NCBI GenBank assembly: GCA_050694015.1
Contig: JBOGWY010000291.1
Span: 1-9,638, forward strand
Reading direction: 5' to 3'
DNA from: JBOGWY01 sp050694015
GTDB taxonomy: Bacteria; Actinomycetota; CADDZG01; WHSQ01
DNA: 9,638 nt
Under the pieces are notes generated by a model. It was not told the origin of the DNA, made no database searches, and saw only the letters and a list, made by a program, of their open reading frames with translations. Shown here piece after piece: positions 1 through 5,107 of this stretch (the stretch's first letter is position 1; every line of letters begins with the position of its first letter). The position numbers and the translations under genes are program-made.

Positions 1-410
1 GACTCGTACTGGGCCGTGACCCCGCCGAGGTAGTTCTTCTCGGCCTCGGGGATCCCGAGCTTGTCCCACGTCGCCTTGATGTCCTCGGGCATGTCGTCCC
101 ACGACTTCACGCTGTTCATGGGCTTGATGTAGTAGTAGATGTCGTCGAAGTTGATGCCCGACAGATCGGCGCCCCACGTGGGCATCGGCTTGCGGTAGAA
201 GACGTCCAGCGACTTGTGCCGGAACTTCCGCATCCAATCCGGCTCGCCCTTGCGATCGCTCATCATGTCGATGACGTCGTGGGACAGCCCCTTCTGGGGG
301 ATCTCGTCGTAGGCGACGTCGTCGTGCCAGCCGTACTTGTAGTCGCCCTTGATCGAGCGAACCTGCTCGTTCTCTTCCTGGACCTTCAGGTTCTCGGCCT
401 CGGTTGCCAC
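1..410 (-). CDS. sufB: Fe-S cluster assembly scaffold SufB, N-terminal part (cut by left edge)
   Basis: SufB is the scaffold subunit of the cytoplasmic SufBC2D complex, which builds Fe-S clusters from sulfur supplied by SufS with SufU or SufE. The visible 136 residues match the SufB N-terminal region: a GDYKYGWHDD stretch, then a WMRKFRHKSLDVFYRKPMP segment, then PTWGADLSGINFDDIYYYIKP, and a final GIPEAEKNYLGGVTAQYES. The catalytic beta-helix and C-terminal region lie beyond the left edge; full-length actinobacterial SufB is usually about 470 residues. I chose the GTG at 410-408 because it has a purine-rich AGAGGAAGGGG sequence about 10 nt upstream and gives the usual N-terminal length. The frame stays open further upstream but has no better start. 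It is the first gene of its transcript here, with no SufR-type repressor gene in front of it; sufD and sufC would be expected further left. An IdeR/DtxR-like operator lies 55 nt upstream. The identification is firm. Confidence 0.95.
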   Translation of the reverse strand, partial: MATEAENLKVQEENEQVRSIKGDYKYGWHDDVAYDEIPQKGLSHDVIDMMSDRKGEPDWMRKFRHKSLDVFYRKPMPTWGADLSGINFDDIYYYIKPMNSVKSWDDMPEDIKATWDKLGIPEAEKNYLGGVTAQYE

Positions 411-454
411 AGCGGGCGAGCCCCTTCCTCTGCTTGATGGTTTTCTCCCTACAG

Positions 455-460
455 AGGATA
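455..460 (-). promoter_or_regulatory. Candidate -10 element of the sufB promoter
   Basis: Read on the minus strand, TATCCT lies 44 nt before the sufB GTG. No convincing -35 hexamer stands 16-18 nt upstream; the iron-box half-site (TTAGGT) occupies that place. This fits a promoter controlled by the operator next to it, but the start site is inferred only from position. Confidence 0.35.
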
Positions 461-465
461 CAACC

Positions 466-484
466 GCAGGTTAGGCCAACCTAA
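466..484 (-). promoter_or_regulatory. IdeR/DtxR-type iron box upstream of sufB
   Basis: The plus-strand 19-mer GCAGGTTAGGCCAACCTAA matches the known IdeR/DtxR consensus TTAGGTTAGGCTAACCTAA at 16 of 19 positions; the differences are positions 1, 2 and 12. It ends 55 nt from the sufB start and sits just upstream of a possible -10 element, where a bound dimer would cover the -35 and spacer. In Actinomycetota, DtxR-family regulators with Fe(II) usually repress genes when iron is plentiful. Repression of suf under iron sufficiency is the simplest reading, although activation is known for some sites. The next gene on either side is either the pilin tail or sufB, so sufB is the only sensible target. 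Confidence 0.75.
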
Positions 485-512
485 TCCCGGGGTCTGGGCT
501 GCTGAAACGGGG

Positions 513-1466
513 TTATTTGCCGTTGCCGCCGGCGTTGTTGTCGTCCTCGCCGTCGTCGTCGTTGCCGGAGCCGTTGTTGCAGTCCCGGTCCGGGTCGTTA
601 CCGCCGACGCCGCCGATCTCGTCACGGCCCCCGTTGTTGTCGTCGTCGGGGTCGTTGCGATCGTCACGGCACCCACCGTCGCCGGGGCCGTTACCCCCGC
701 CGCCATCGCCGGGCGTGTTGGAGTTGCCACCCCCGTTGTTGCCGCCGGGGCAGCCACCAGGGTCGTCCCAGCAGGGGTTGGTGGTCTGGGGGGGCGGGCT
801 GTTCGAGGGCGTCGGCGACGCACTCGTCTCGGGCGTCGGGTCGCCACCGTCGGGGTCACCGTTCGGGTCCCCACCGTTCGGGTCGCCACTCGGGTCGCTA
901 CTCGGGTCACCGCTTGGGTCACCGTCGGGGGTGGGATCCTCATCGTCGGGGATGCCGTCGCCGTCGGTGTCGGTGCGCCCGGCTGTCTCAGGGTCGTCAC
1001 GGCCGTCGTCGTTCGGGTCGGACAAGTTCGCGACCAGGGTTCCGGGCGCGACGCCGCACGACTCATCGGTGCCGGGGCCCTCTTGGGTGTGGCCGGTCTG
1101 AGAGTTGAAGTGCCACACGATCGACGGGTCCTTCGTGGACGTCATCTGGATGCAGAAGGTTCCGGAATCGGCCGCCAGAACGAGGGGCTCGACGTACTCG
1201 TCGTTGAACCTGAACCCCGTCTCGACCAGCTCGGCAACGCTCAGCGTGAAGCCGCCGACGCCGGCCGTGTAGACGTGGTGGTTCTCGGCCCGGGCCATGT
1301 GGGTGAGGGCCGCGTGAACGTGCGCGACCCAGCCCTTCTTGCGCTGGTGGTAGAAGACCGGCACGGCGATGCCCGCGAGGATCGTCAGAATGACGATCGT
1401 GACCAGCAACTCGAGCAGGGTGAAACCCCGTTCGCTGCCGATGTCGTTTCGCTTACGCAGTAGCAC
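513..1466 (-). CDS. Type IV prepilin-like protein with a long acidic Asp/Gly/Asn-rich tail
   Basis: The 317-residue protein starts with a prepilin class III signal: a short basic leader, then SERG|FTLLELLVTIVILTIL. The predicted prepilin-peptidase cut follows Gly14, Phe15 would be the methylated first residue, and Glu19 is the conserved +5 glutamate. A hydrophobic helix (about 15-38) leads into a pilin-like region to about residue 145, with Cys105 and Cys137 able to form a D-region disulfide. Residues 166-177 read DTDGDGIPDDED, the DxDxDGxxDxxD calcium loop of thrombospondin type-3 repeats. Residues 181-210 repeat short (S/N)GDP units. The remainder to 317 is Gly/Asn/Asp-rich with a Ser/Thr/Pro stretch (about 211-230) and four more cysteines (232, 239, 266, 296). 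Such a tail is unusual for a pilin and looks disordered and strongly anionic. The GTG start has GGGAGG 5 nt upstream. No pilus assembly gene is visible nearby. Membership of the prepilin family is secure; the role (pilus subunit, minor pilin or pseudopilin) is not. Confidence 0.85.
   Translation of the reverse strand: MLLRKRNDIGSERGFTLLELLVTIVILTILAGIAVPVFYHQRKKGWVAHVHAALTHMARAENHHVYTAGVGGFTLSVAELVETGFRFNDEYVEPLVLAADSGTFCIQMTSTKDPSIVWHFNSQTGHTQEGPGTDESCGVAPGTLVANLSDPNDDGRDDPETAGRTDTDGDGIPDDEDPTPDGDPSGDPSSDPSGDPNGGDPNGDPDGGDPTPETSASPTPSNSPPPQTTNPCWDDPGGCPGGNNGGGNSNTPGDGGGGNGPGDGGCRDDRNDPDDDNNGGRDEIGGVGGNDPDRDCNNGSGNDDDGEDDNNAGGNGK
837..926 (-). repeat. Short tandem coding repeat, (S/N)GDP units
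   Basis: This is residues 181-210 of the prepilin-like protein. The DNA consists of 12- to 15-nt units, visible on the plus strand as recurring CGGGTC followed by CC or GC and then A. The units vary slightly, so this is a degenerate coding minisatellite that could change length by slippage or recombination. It also explains why several antisense frames are open here. Confidence 0.7.
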
Positions 1467-1519
1467 GAGCCCCTCCCGGCCTTAAGCCCCTCGAGGTTCC
1501 CTGAGTCTCGATGCGGCTT

Positions 1520-1690
1520 TCTACGTAAGTAATCACGACTAACGCGTAGCGCGCACTCCGTACTTGTACGGAAATCCCTGATGCGTCTGGGGCGTGAGAG
1601 CGTAGGAAATCTACGTCGGGATACGTAATCTACGCAGTCGCGTGGGACATTTCGGACAGACGGAAGAACGCGGCGCGAGTTGTTCTACGT
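1520..1690. repeat. Cluster of TCTACG elements upstream of the pilin-like gene
   Basis: Within 171 nt of non-coding DNA, TCTACG occurs on the plus strand at 1520, 1610, 1629 and 1684. Two of these extend to the shared octamer TCTACGTC (1610-1617 and 1684-1691). The palindrome TACGTA occurs at 1522-1527 and 1622-1627. Four copies of one hexamer are far more than expected by chance in so short a stretch (about 0.04 per strand). On the minus strand, which is the sense strand for the pilin gene, they read CGTAGA. Multiple binding sites for one regulator is one reading. I do not recognise the motif. Confidence 0.5.
1558..1571. promoter_or_regulatory. Hyphenated palindrome CCGTAC-TT-GTACGG, possible operator
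   Basis: Two perfect 6-nt arms are separated by 2 nt. The centre is about 100 nt upstream of the pilin-like GTG start, in the middle of the TCTACG-rich region. The loop is too short for an RNA hairpin, so a DNA-binding dimer is the likelier explanation. The regulator is unknown, and I see no clear promoter hexamers that would fix its position relative to transcription. Confidence 0.35.
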
Positions 1691-1705
1691 CCCTTCCTAC
1701 GCTCT
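1597..1705. repeat. 12-bp perfect inverted repeat enclosing 85 bp
   Basis: AGAGCGTAGGAA at 1597-1608 is repeated inverted as TTCCTACGCTCT at 1694-1705. The right arm contains the TAG stop codon of the deacetylase gene (1697-1699). The enclosed DNA carries three of the four TCTACG copies. It could be paired regulator sites, a long-loop RNA stem at the end of the operon, or the remnant of a small element. No target-site duplication is visible, so I do not call it a mobile element. Confidence 0.5.
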
Positions 1706-2497
1706 GAGGTCCCTTATCCCCCCGCCCTCCCCGGCACTCTCCAGATCGCCGAAGTCGACGTCCTCGACCTGCTCCCCCGCGTGGAACCCCGGCCCCCGGC
1801 TGATCACCTGGAACGATTCCGCGTACTCGAACCCGTACTGGGCGCCGGCCTCGGCCCCGAAGGCGCGCACGAACGCTTCGATCTCGTCGATGTCGGCCCC
1901 GACCTGGCTGTGGTGGCACTTCAGGGCCTCGATCTTCCGGTCGATCGTGGTCGTGATGTCGACCGGGCGCGGCTTGTTGCCGGGCCCGCAGATCCAGAGC
2001 TCGCGCAGCCCCCGCCACGGCGGGAGGTCCTCGTCGAGGAGCTCCGGGAAGTGCCCCGGGGTCGTGCCGGCGGTCATCGAGACGTCGAGCGAGGCCTGCC
2101 CGATCGCCCGGTGGTCCGGATGGTTGATGAAGCGATCGTCGATCGTCGGGGTCGGATCGAGGACCAGGAAACGATGCGGGCGATAGCGGCGGAAGACCCG
2201 GGCGACATCCCGCCGCACGTCGAGCGTGTATTCGACGTAACCGTCGCGGTAGTCGAGCCAGGTCAGCTCGCCGATCCCGATCGCGTCCGCCGCGGCGCGC
2301 GACTCCTTCTTACGGACCTCCGAGAGTCGCTCCCCCATCAGGTCCCGGTCCTGGGTGCCGGTAGAGCCGTCCGTCGCGATGCACAGCGTGATGTCGGCGC
2401 CGCGCTCGGCCCACAGGGCGAGCGTCCCGCCACAGGCGAACTCCATGTCGTCGGGGTGAGCCGTGACGACCAGGACTCGGAAGGGGACCTTGCTCAC
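1697..2497 (-). CDS. LmbE/PIG-L family zinc-dependent N-deacetylase
   Basis: The 266-residue protein has the defining motifs of the LmbE/PIG-L superfamily, whose members remove acetyl groups from N-acetylglucosamine-type amides (MshB and Mca in mycothiol metabolism, BshB in bacillithiol). AHPDDME occupies residues 13-19 and HPDH 126-129. By analogy with MshB, His14, Asp17 and His129 would bind zinc, Asp16 would be the general base, and His126 would assist. A Rossmann-like core (FRVLVVTAHPDD, then ADITLCIATDG) is visible. Length is normal for the family. The start is the GTG at 2497, whose GTGA overlaps the TGA of the upstream universal stress gene by 4 nt, a typical coupled arrangement. An open frame reaches 2923, but that extension is antisense-like Arg-rich sequence inside the neighbour and is rejected. 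The C-terminal 25 or so residues are acidic and probably flexible. It is the last gene of a four-gene operon. Substrate cannot be assigned: mycothiol-type enzymes are one option, a sugar or antibiotic-like amide another. Confidence 0.9.
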   Translation of the reverse strand: MSKVPFRVLVVTAHPDDMEFACGGTLALWAERGADITLCIATDGSTGTQDRDLMGERLSEVRKKESRAAADAIGIGELTWLDYRDGYVEYTLDVRRDVARVFRRYRPHRFLVLDPTPTIDDRFINHPDHRAIGQASLDVSMTAGTTPGHFPELLDEDLPPWRGLRELWICGPGNKPRPVDITTTIDRKIEALKCHHSQVGADIDEIEAFVRAFGAEAGAQYGFEYAESFQVISRGPGFHAGEQVEDVDFGDLESAGEGGGIRDLRA

Positions 2498-3357
2498 GCG
2501 GTATGCAGGATGAGCACGTCGGTCGATGCGTGATGCGAGACGCGATGCGGCACGTTGCCGAGCATGAATCGTTTGGTGCCGGTCATCCCCACGCTGCCCA
2601 CGGCGATCACGTCGATGCTGTCGTCGTTCTCCGCGAGCGAGATCAATACCTCGGCCGGGTTGCCCTCGATCGCGCGCACGTCGACGTCGACGCCTTCGTC
2701 GCTCGCGAGCTTCTCGGCCCGCTCCAGGACGTCCTGGGCCCGCGCGGCGTCCACGATGCGCCAGCGGAACTCCTCCGGCGTCGTCTTCGCGACCTTCGGC
2801 GCGTTCCACTGATCGACCGGATCGTTCGGGTCGGCGCGCAGACGTTTCAGCTCCTGTTCGGTGAGCGGCTCGTACGCACACACGACGACCGGTTTGATGC
2901 CGAGCCGCGTCGCGAGTCCGCACGCGGCCTTCACGGCCTTCGCCGCGGTCGGAGAACCGTCGGTGCCGACGACGATGCCGGCGTAATCGGCGACGGCCTT
3001 CGGCGGAGGGTCGGTCTTGACGATCAGGAGGTCGGTCCCGGCGTGATGCGACACCTTGTTCGGCACGCTCCCGAGCAGGAAGCGGCGCGCGCCGCGCATC
3101 CCGACGCTGCCGACGACGAGGAGGTCCGCGTTCAGCCGGTCGGTCTCCGAGATGAGCACGTCCGCCGGGGATCCCGCGGTGACGACCACCTCGGCGCCGT
3201 ACTCCTCGCCCTGGCGCTCGAGCTCTTCTCCGGGGTCGCTCCCGGCATGTACGAGCGTGAGCTCGGCATCGAGACGCCCCGCGAGGTTGGCGGCGCGGTC
3301 GGTAGCCACCTTCGCGGTGCTCGAGAGATCCGTCCCCGCAACGATCCTCCGGTACAT
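2494..3357 (-). CDS. Tandem-domain universal stress protein (UspA family)
   Basis: The 287-residue cytoplasmic protein contains two Usp domains, about 1-116 and 125-287. Each begins with a beta strand ending in GTD (Asp10, Asp133), the adenine-contacting aspartate of ATP-binding Usp proteins. Each ends with the nucleotide loop G-2x-G-9x-G-S/T. Domain 1 has Gly83, Gly86, Gly96 and Ser97, the full ATP-type motif. Domain 2 has Gly254, Gly257 and Gly267, but Asn268 replaces Ser/Thr, so its nucleotide handling may differ. Both loops are followed by V-P-x-x-V-S-H-H-A. Domain 2 has a long insert (about 165-205) that domain 1 lacks. Tandem Usp proteins are common in Actinomycetota and are linked to hypoxia, stationary phase or redox stress. 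The ATG at 3357 has AGGGGGAG about 5 nt upstream. The gene begins 10 nt after the thioesterase stop and overlaps the deacetylase start by 4 nt, so co-expression is very likely. Confidence 0.93.
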   Translation of the reverse strand: MYRRIVAGTDLSSTAKVATDRAANLAGRLDAELTLVHAGSDPGEELERQGEEYGAEVVVTAGSPADVLISETDRLNADLLVVGSVGMRGARRFLLGSVPNKVSHHAGTDLLIVKTDPPPKAVADYAGIVVGTDGSPTAAKAVKAACGLATRLGIKPVVVCAYEPLTEQELKRLRADPNDPVDQWNAPKVAKTTPEEFRWRIVDAARAQDVLERAEKLASDEGVDVDVRAIEGNPAEVLISLAENDDSIDVIAVGSVGMTGTKRFMLGNVPHRVSHHASTDVLILHTA

Positions 3358-3367
3358 GACGCTCCCC

Positions 3368-3781
3368 CTAGCCCTTCATCTCTTCGGTCTTGCGGATCGC
3401 GAGCGTGCACCGCGCCACCGCGATCAGCTTGCCGTCCTCACCGGTGATGTCGATCGTCCACACGTGCATCGACCGCCCCTTGCGCACCGGCACCGCCGTG
3501 GCGGTAACGGTTCCGTCCCGCTTGGCACGGAGATGGCTGATGTTGAGGTCGGTGCCCACCGAGCTCTCCCCGGCCTGACAGTTGAGGAAGGCACCGATCG
3601 AGGCCGCGCTCTCGGCGATGACGGCCGAGGCACCACCGTGCAGGAGACCGAATGGCTGGTGCACCGTCGGAGTGACGTCCATCTCGAGAACGACGCGGTC
3701 GGGCGTGGCTTCGATCGAACGTACGCCCAGGACCTCATGGATCGTGCCTTCGATGGGGAGGTTCGCCGCGACGTCTGACAT
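3368..3781 (-). CDS. Hotdog-fold acyl-CoA thioesterase, PaaI/YdiI type
   Basis: The 137-residue protein is a typical single hotdog domain of the PaaI superfamily. The active-site block HQPFGLLHGGASAVIAES gives Gln42, His48 and Glu57 with the same spacing (6 and 9 residues) as the Gln48/His54/Glu63 set of E. coli YdiI, whose glutamate is catalytic. A likely reaction is hydrolysis of an aromatic or acyl-CoA thioester. 1,4-dihydroxy-2-naphthoyl-CoA in menaquinone synthesis is possible, but no men gene is present to support it. It starts 30 nt after the diguanylate cyclase stop, so it is probably co-transcribed with it. No Shine-Dalgarno sequence is visible before the ATG. TAGCAT, a possible -10 element, lies 9 nt upstream at 3791-3796, so a nearly leaderless internal transcript is possible, though no -35 match accompanies it. 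Confidence 0.9.
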   Translation of the reverse strand: MSDVAANLPIEGTIHEVLGVRSIEATPDRVVLEMDVTPTVHQPFGLLHGGASAVIAESAASIGAFLNCQAGESSVGTDLNISHLRAKRDGTVTATAVPVRKGRSMHVWTIDITGEDGKLIAVARCTLAIRKTEEMKG

Positions 3782-3811
3782 CGTGCGGCGATGCTAACCG
3801 GGTGCTGGGCG

Positions 3812-4735
3812 CTAGACGGCGGCTTTGCGGGCCCTCTTCTGTTCGTACATCGCCTCGTCCGCGGCCTTGATCAGTTCCTCCGGTGTGGTTCCGTCCTCGC
3901 CGGCCAGAGCGACCCCCATGCTCACCGAGATCTGCACGTCGGTGGCCGTCGGCAACCGCTCCTCCTCGAGCATGCTCGTCACGCGGTTCATCACGATCTG
4001 CGCGCCGACCCGATCTGCTTCGCGGAGCACGACCACGAACTCGTCGCCGCCGTAGCGCGCTACGAGGTCGCTTGTGCGCACGACCCGGCGCAGCACGTTG
4101 GCCATCGTCTGGATCGCAGCGGATCCGGTCTGGTGGCCGTAGCGATCGTTGAGCGCTTTCAGGTTGTCGAGATCGGTGATCAGAACGGCATAGGAGACAC
4201 CCGCGGCATCGAGGAGACGGACCTCGTGATGGAAGCGCTCGATGTTGGAGACCTTGGTGAGGGGGTCCAACGTGGCGAGCTGGCGGAGGTGATCCTGGAC
4301 CGAGTAGTGGGCCTCGGCGAAGGCCCCGAGGACGGCGGCGACGAGCCCGTAGAGCGCGAACGGCGTCGCGAAGGCTTCCAGGAGGAAGACCCCGCTGAAC
4401 TCAGGCTGCCGGTCGAGCGAGAACAGAGCCACGAACGCGGCGGAGACCAACGCGGTGAACAGACCTTCCTTGAGACCGGCCGCGATCGCGGCCACGGCCA
4501 CCGGCAGGATGAACATCCAGTCGCGGTTCACGTCGCCGCTGGCGGAGCTCGGCAGGAGGGCGAAGATCGATGCGAGGGCCAGCAGGCTGCCCACGACCGC
4601 GATGCGCACCGCGCGCCTTTCGAGCAGTACGCGCAGCTGTTCGGTTACGAGCGTTCCGAGCGCGTTTCGCGCGCCGGACGCCTCTGTGGTCGGCAACAGC
4701 GAGGCGCTCAAATGATCCTTCTTCTGCAGGCGCAA
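3812..4735 (-). CDS. Membrane-bound diguanylate cyclase (GGDEF domain)
   Basis: The 307-residue protein would make c-di-GMP from two GTP. The N-terminal half holds about four membrane helices (near 43-61, 73-89, 91-107 and 117-139) that form a small membrane sensor of no type I can name. A GGDEF domain follows from LATLDPLT (about 153) to the end. The catalytic motif RYGGDEF is intact (Gly229, Gly230, Asp231, Glu232, Phe233), Asp188 and Asn196 occupy the usual metal and substrate positions, and RTSD (220-223), five residues before GGDEF, is a complete inhibitory I-site. An active, product-inhibited cyclase is therefore expected. No EAL domain is present. The start is uncertain. TTG at 4735 has AGAGAGGGA only about 2 nt away; a second in-frame TTG eight codons later has AAGGA at 4 nt spacing. 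It is the first gene of the operon with the thioesterase, stress protein and deacetylase, divergent from the small gene at 4877. Confidence 0.92.
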   Translation of the reverse strand: MRLQKKDHLSASLLPTTEASGARNALGTLVTEQLRVLLERRAVRIAVVGSLLALASIFALLPSSASGDVNRDWMFILPVAVAAIAAGLKEGLFTALVSAAFVALFSLDRQPEFSGVFLLEAFATPFALYGLVAAVLGAFAEAHYSVQDHLRQLATLDPLTKVSNIERFHHEVRLLDAAGVSYAVLITDLDNLKALNDRYGHQTGSAAIQTMANVLRRVVRTSDLVARYGGDEFVVVLREADRVGAQIVMNRVTSMLEEERLPTATDVQISVSMGVALAGEDGTTPEELIKAADEAMYEQKRARKAAV

Positions 4736-4771
4736 TCCCTCTCTTGGGCTATCGACCCGAGGACCGACGTA

Positions 4772-4794
4772 CTTGAGCCGGGGCCCCCCTCAAG
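4772..4794. promoter_or_regulatory. Inverted repeat CTTGAG/CTCAAG in the cyclase leader
   Basis: Six-nt arms at 4772-4777 and 4789-4794 flank an 11-nt GC-rich centre, which can itself pair partly (GG with CC after two mismatches). It lies 37 nt or more upstream of the cyclase start, in the likely 5' leader. Neither strand has a following T-run, so it is not a standard terminator. It may be an RNA structure or an operator; support is limited. Confidence 0.25.
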
Positions 4795-4822
4795 GCCGCC
4801 GCGCCGCCTGCCGATAGATGAC

Positions 4823-4848
4823 CTAACTAGTTCTTTAGGACTAGTTAG
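4823..4848. promoter_or_regulatory. A+T-rich hyphenated palindrome, probable operator between divergent genes
   Basis: CTAACTAGT (4823-4831) and ACTAGTTAG (4840-4848) are perfect 9-nt inverted arms, and the pairing continues inward by a wobble and a G-C pair around a TTTA centre. Each arm contains ACTAGT, itself a palindrome, with the two copies 14 bp apart. The site is a clear A+T-rich island in a GC-rich intergenic region, 28 nt before the small gene's GTG and 87 nt before the cyclase start. TetR- or MarR-type dimers bind sites of this architecture, but I do not recognise the motif and no regulator gene adjoins it. A hairpin in the small gene's leader is an alternative. Confidence 0.6.
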
Positions 4849-4876
4849 TCGCCGCAACAAGCTCCTTGGAGGTGCA

Positions 4877-5107
4877 GTGGAGTCGCTGGAAACGATCCTC
4901 GAGACCGTCATCGACGAGCTCGAGGCCGAGCTCTCGGATCAGAACGATCCCCTGATGGCTCTCGCGGGTTGCGTCGGAACCGTGCTCCTCCACTGGGACT
5001 CGCTCGACGGCCAGGGCCGCCGGGCGCTTCTGTCCCGGGTCGAAGGCACGGTACGCACCCTCGAGCAACAGGCGAAGCAAGCCGTACGCCACATCACGCT
5101 CGCCTAG
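4877..5107 (+). CDS. Small conserved-looking protein of unknown function (76 aa)
   Basis: I do not recognise this family. The 76-residue product starts MESLETILETVIDELEAELS, a strongly acidic and probably amphipathic helix, followed by a short apolar stretch (MALAGCVGTVLLHWDSL) and a basic helix (GRRALLSRVEGTVRTLEQQAKQAV). It has no signal peptide or clear membrane span, so a small helical cytoplasmic protein is likely. The GTG at 4877 is chosen because GGAGG stands 4 nt upstream; the same frame is open far to the left, but that stretch is antisense to the cyclase and has no start context. The gene lies just downstream of the palindrome at 4823-4848 and its last 14 nt overlap the end of the opposing copper-cluster gene. 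A real gene is likely because of the ribosome site and codon pattern, but function is unknown. Confidence 0.65.
   Translation: MESLETILETVIDELEAELSDQNDPLMALAGCVGTVLLHWDSLDGQGRRALLSRVEGTVRTLEQQAKQAVRHITLA

Noticed and set aside
449..1101. Long open frames on both strands (for example minus 449-1066 and plus 517-1101) over the pilin tail
   Set aside because: They are low-complexity Thr/Arg/Ala or Ser/Pro/Leu translations of the repetitive GC-rich DNA that encodes the Asp/Gly tail. The prepilin frame has a signal, a ribosome site and a proper domain start.
1467..1696. c-di-GMP riboswitch upstream of the pilin-like gene, suggested by the nearby GGDEF gene
   Set aside because: The conserved GEMM core sequences and the expected paired helices could not be found in the minus-strand leader.
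1597..1705. Miniature transposable element bounded by the 12-bp inverted repeat
   Set aside because: There is no target-site duplication, no second copy in the window, and one arm lies in the end of a coding gene. It is kept only as a repeat.
2498..2923. N-terminal extension of the LmbE frame by about 142 residues
   Set aside because: The extension is Arg-rich, overlaps the Usp gene entirely and has no homology-like features. The GTG at 2497 with a 4-nt stop/start overlap gives the normal family N-terminus.
3791..4876. Upstream part of the plus-strand frame that ends at 5107
   Set aside because: It is antisense to the diguanylate cyclase, His/Arg/Gly-rich without domains, and no start in it has a ribosome site as good as the one for GTG 4877.
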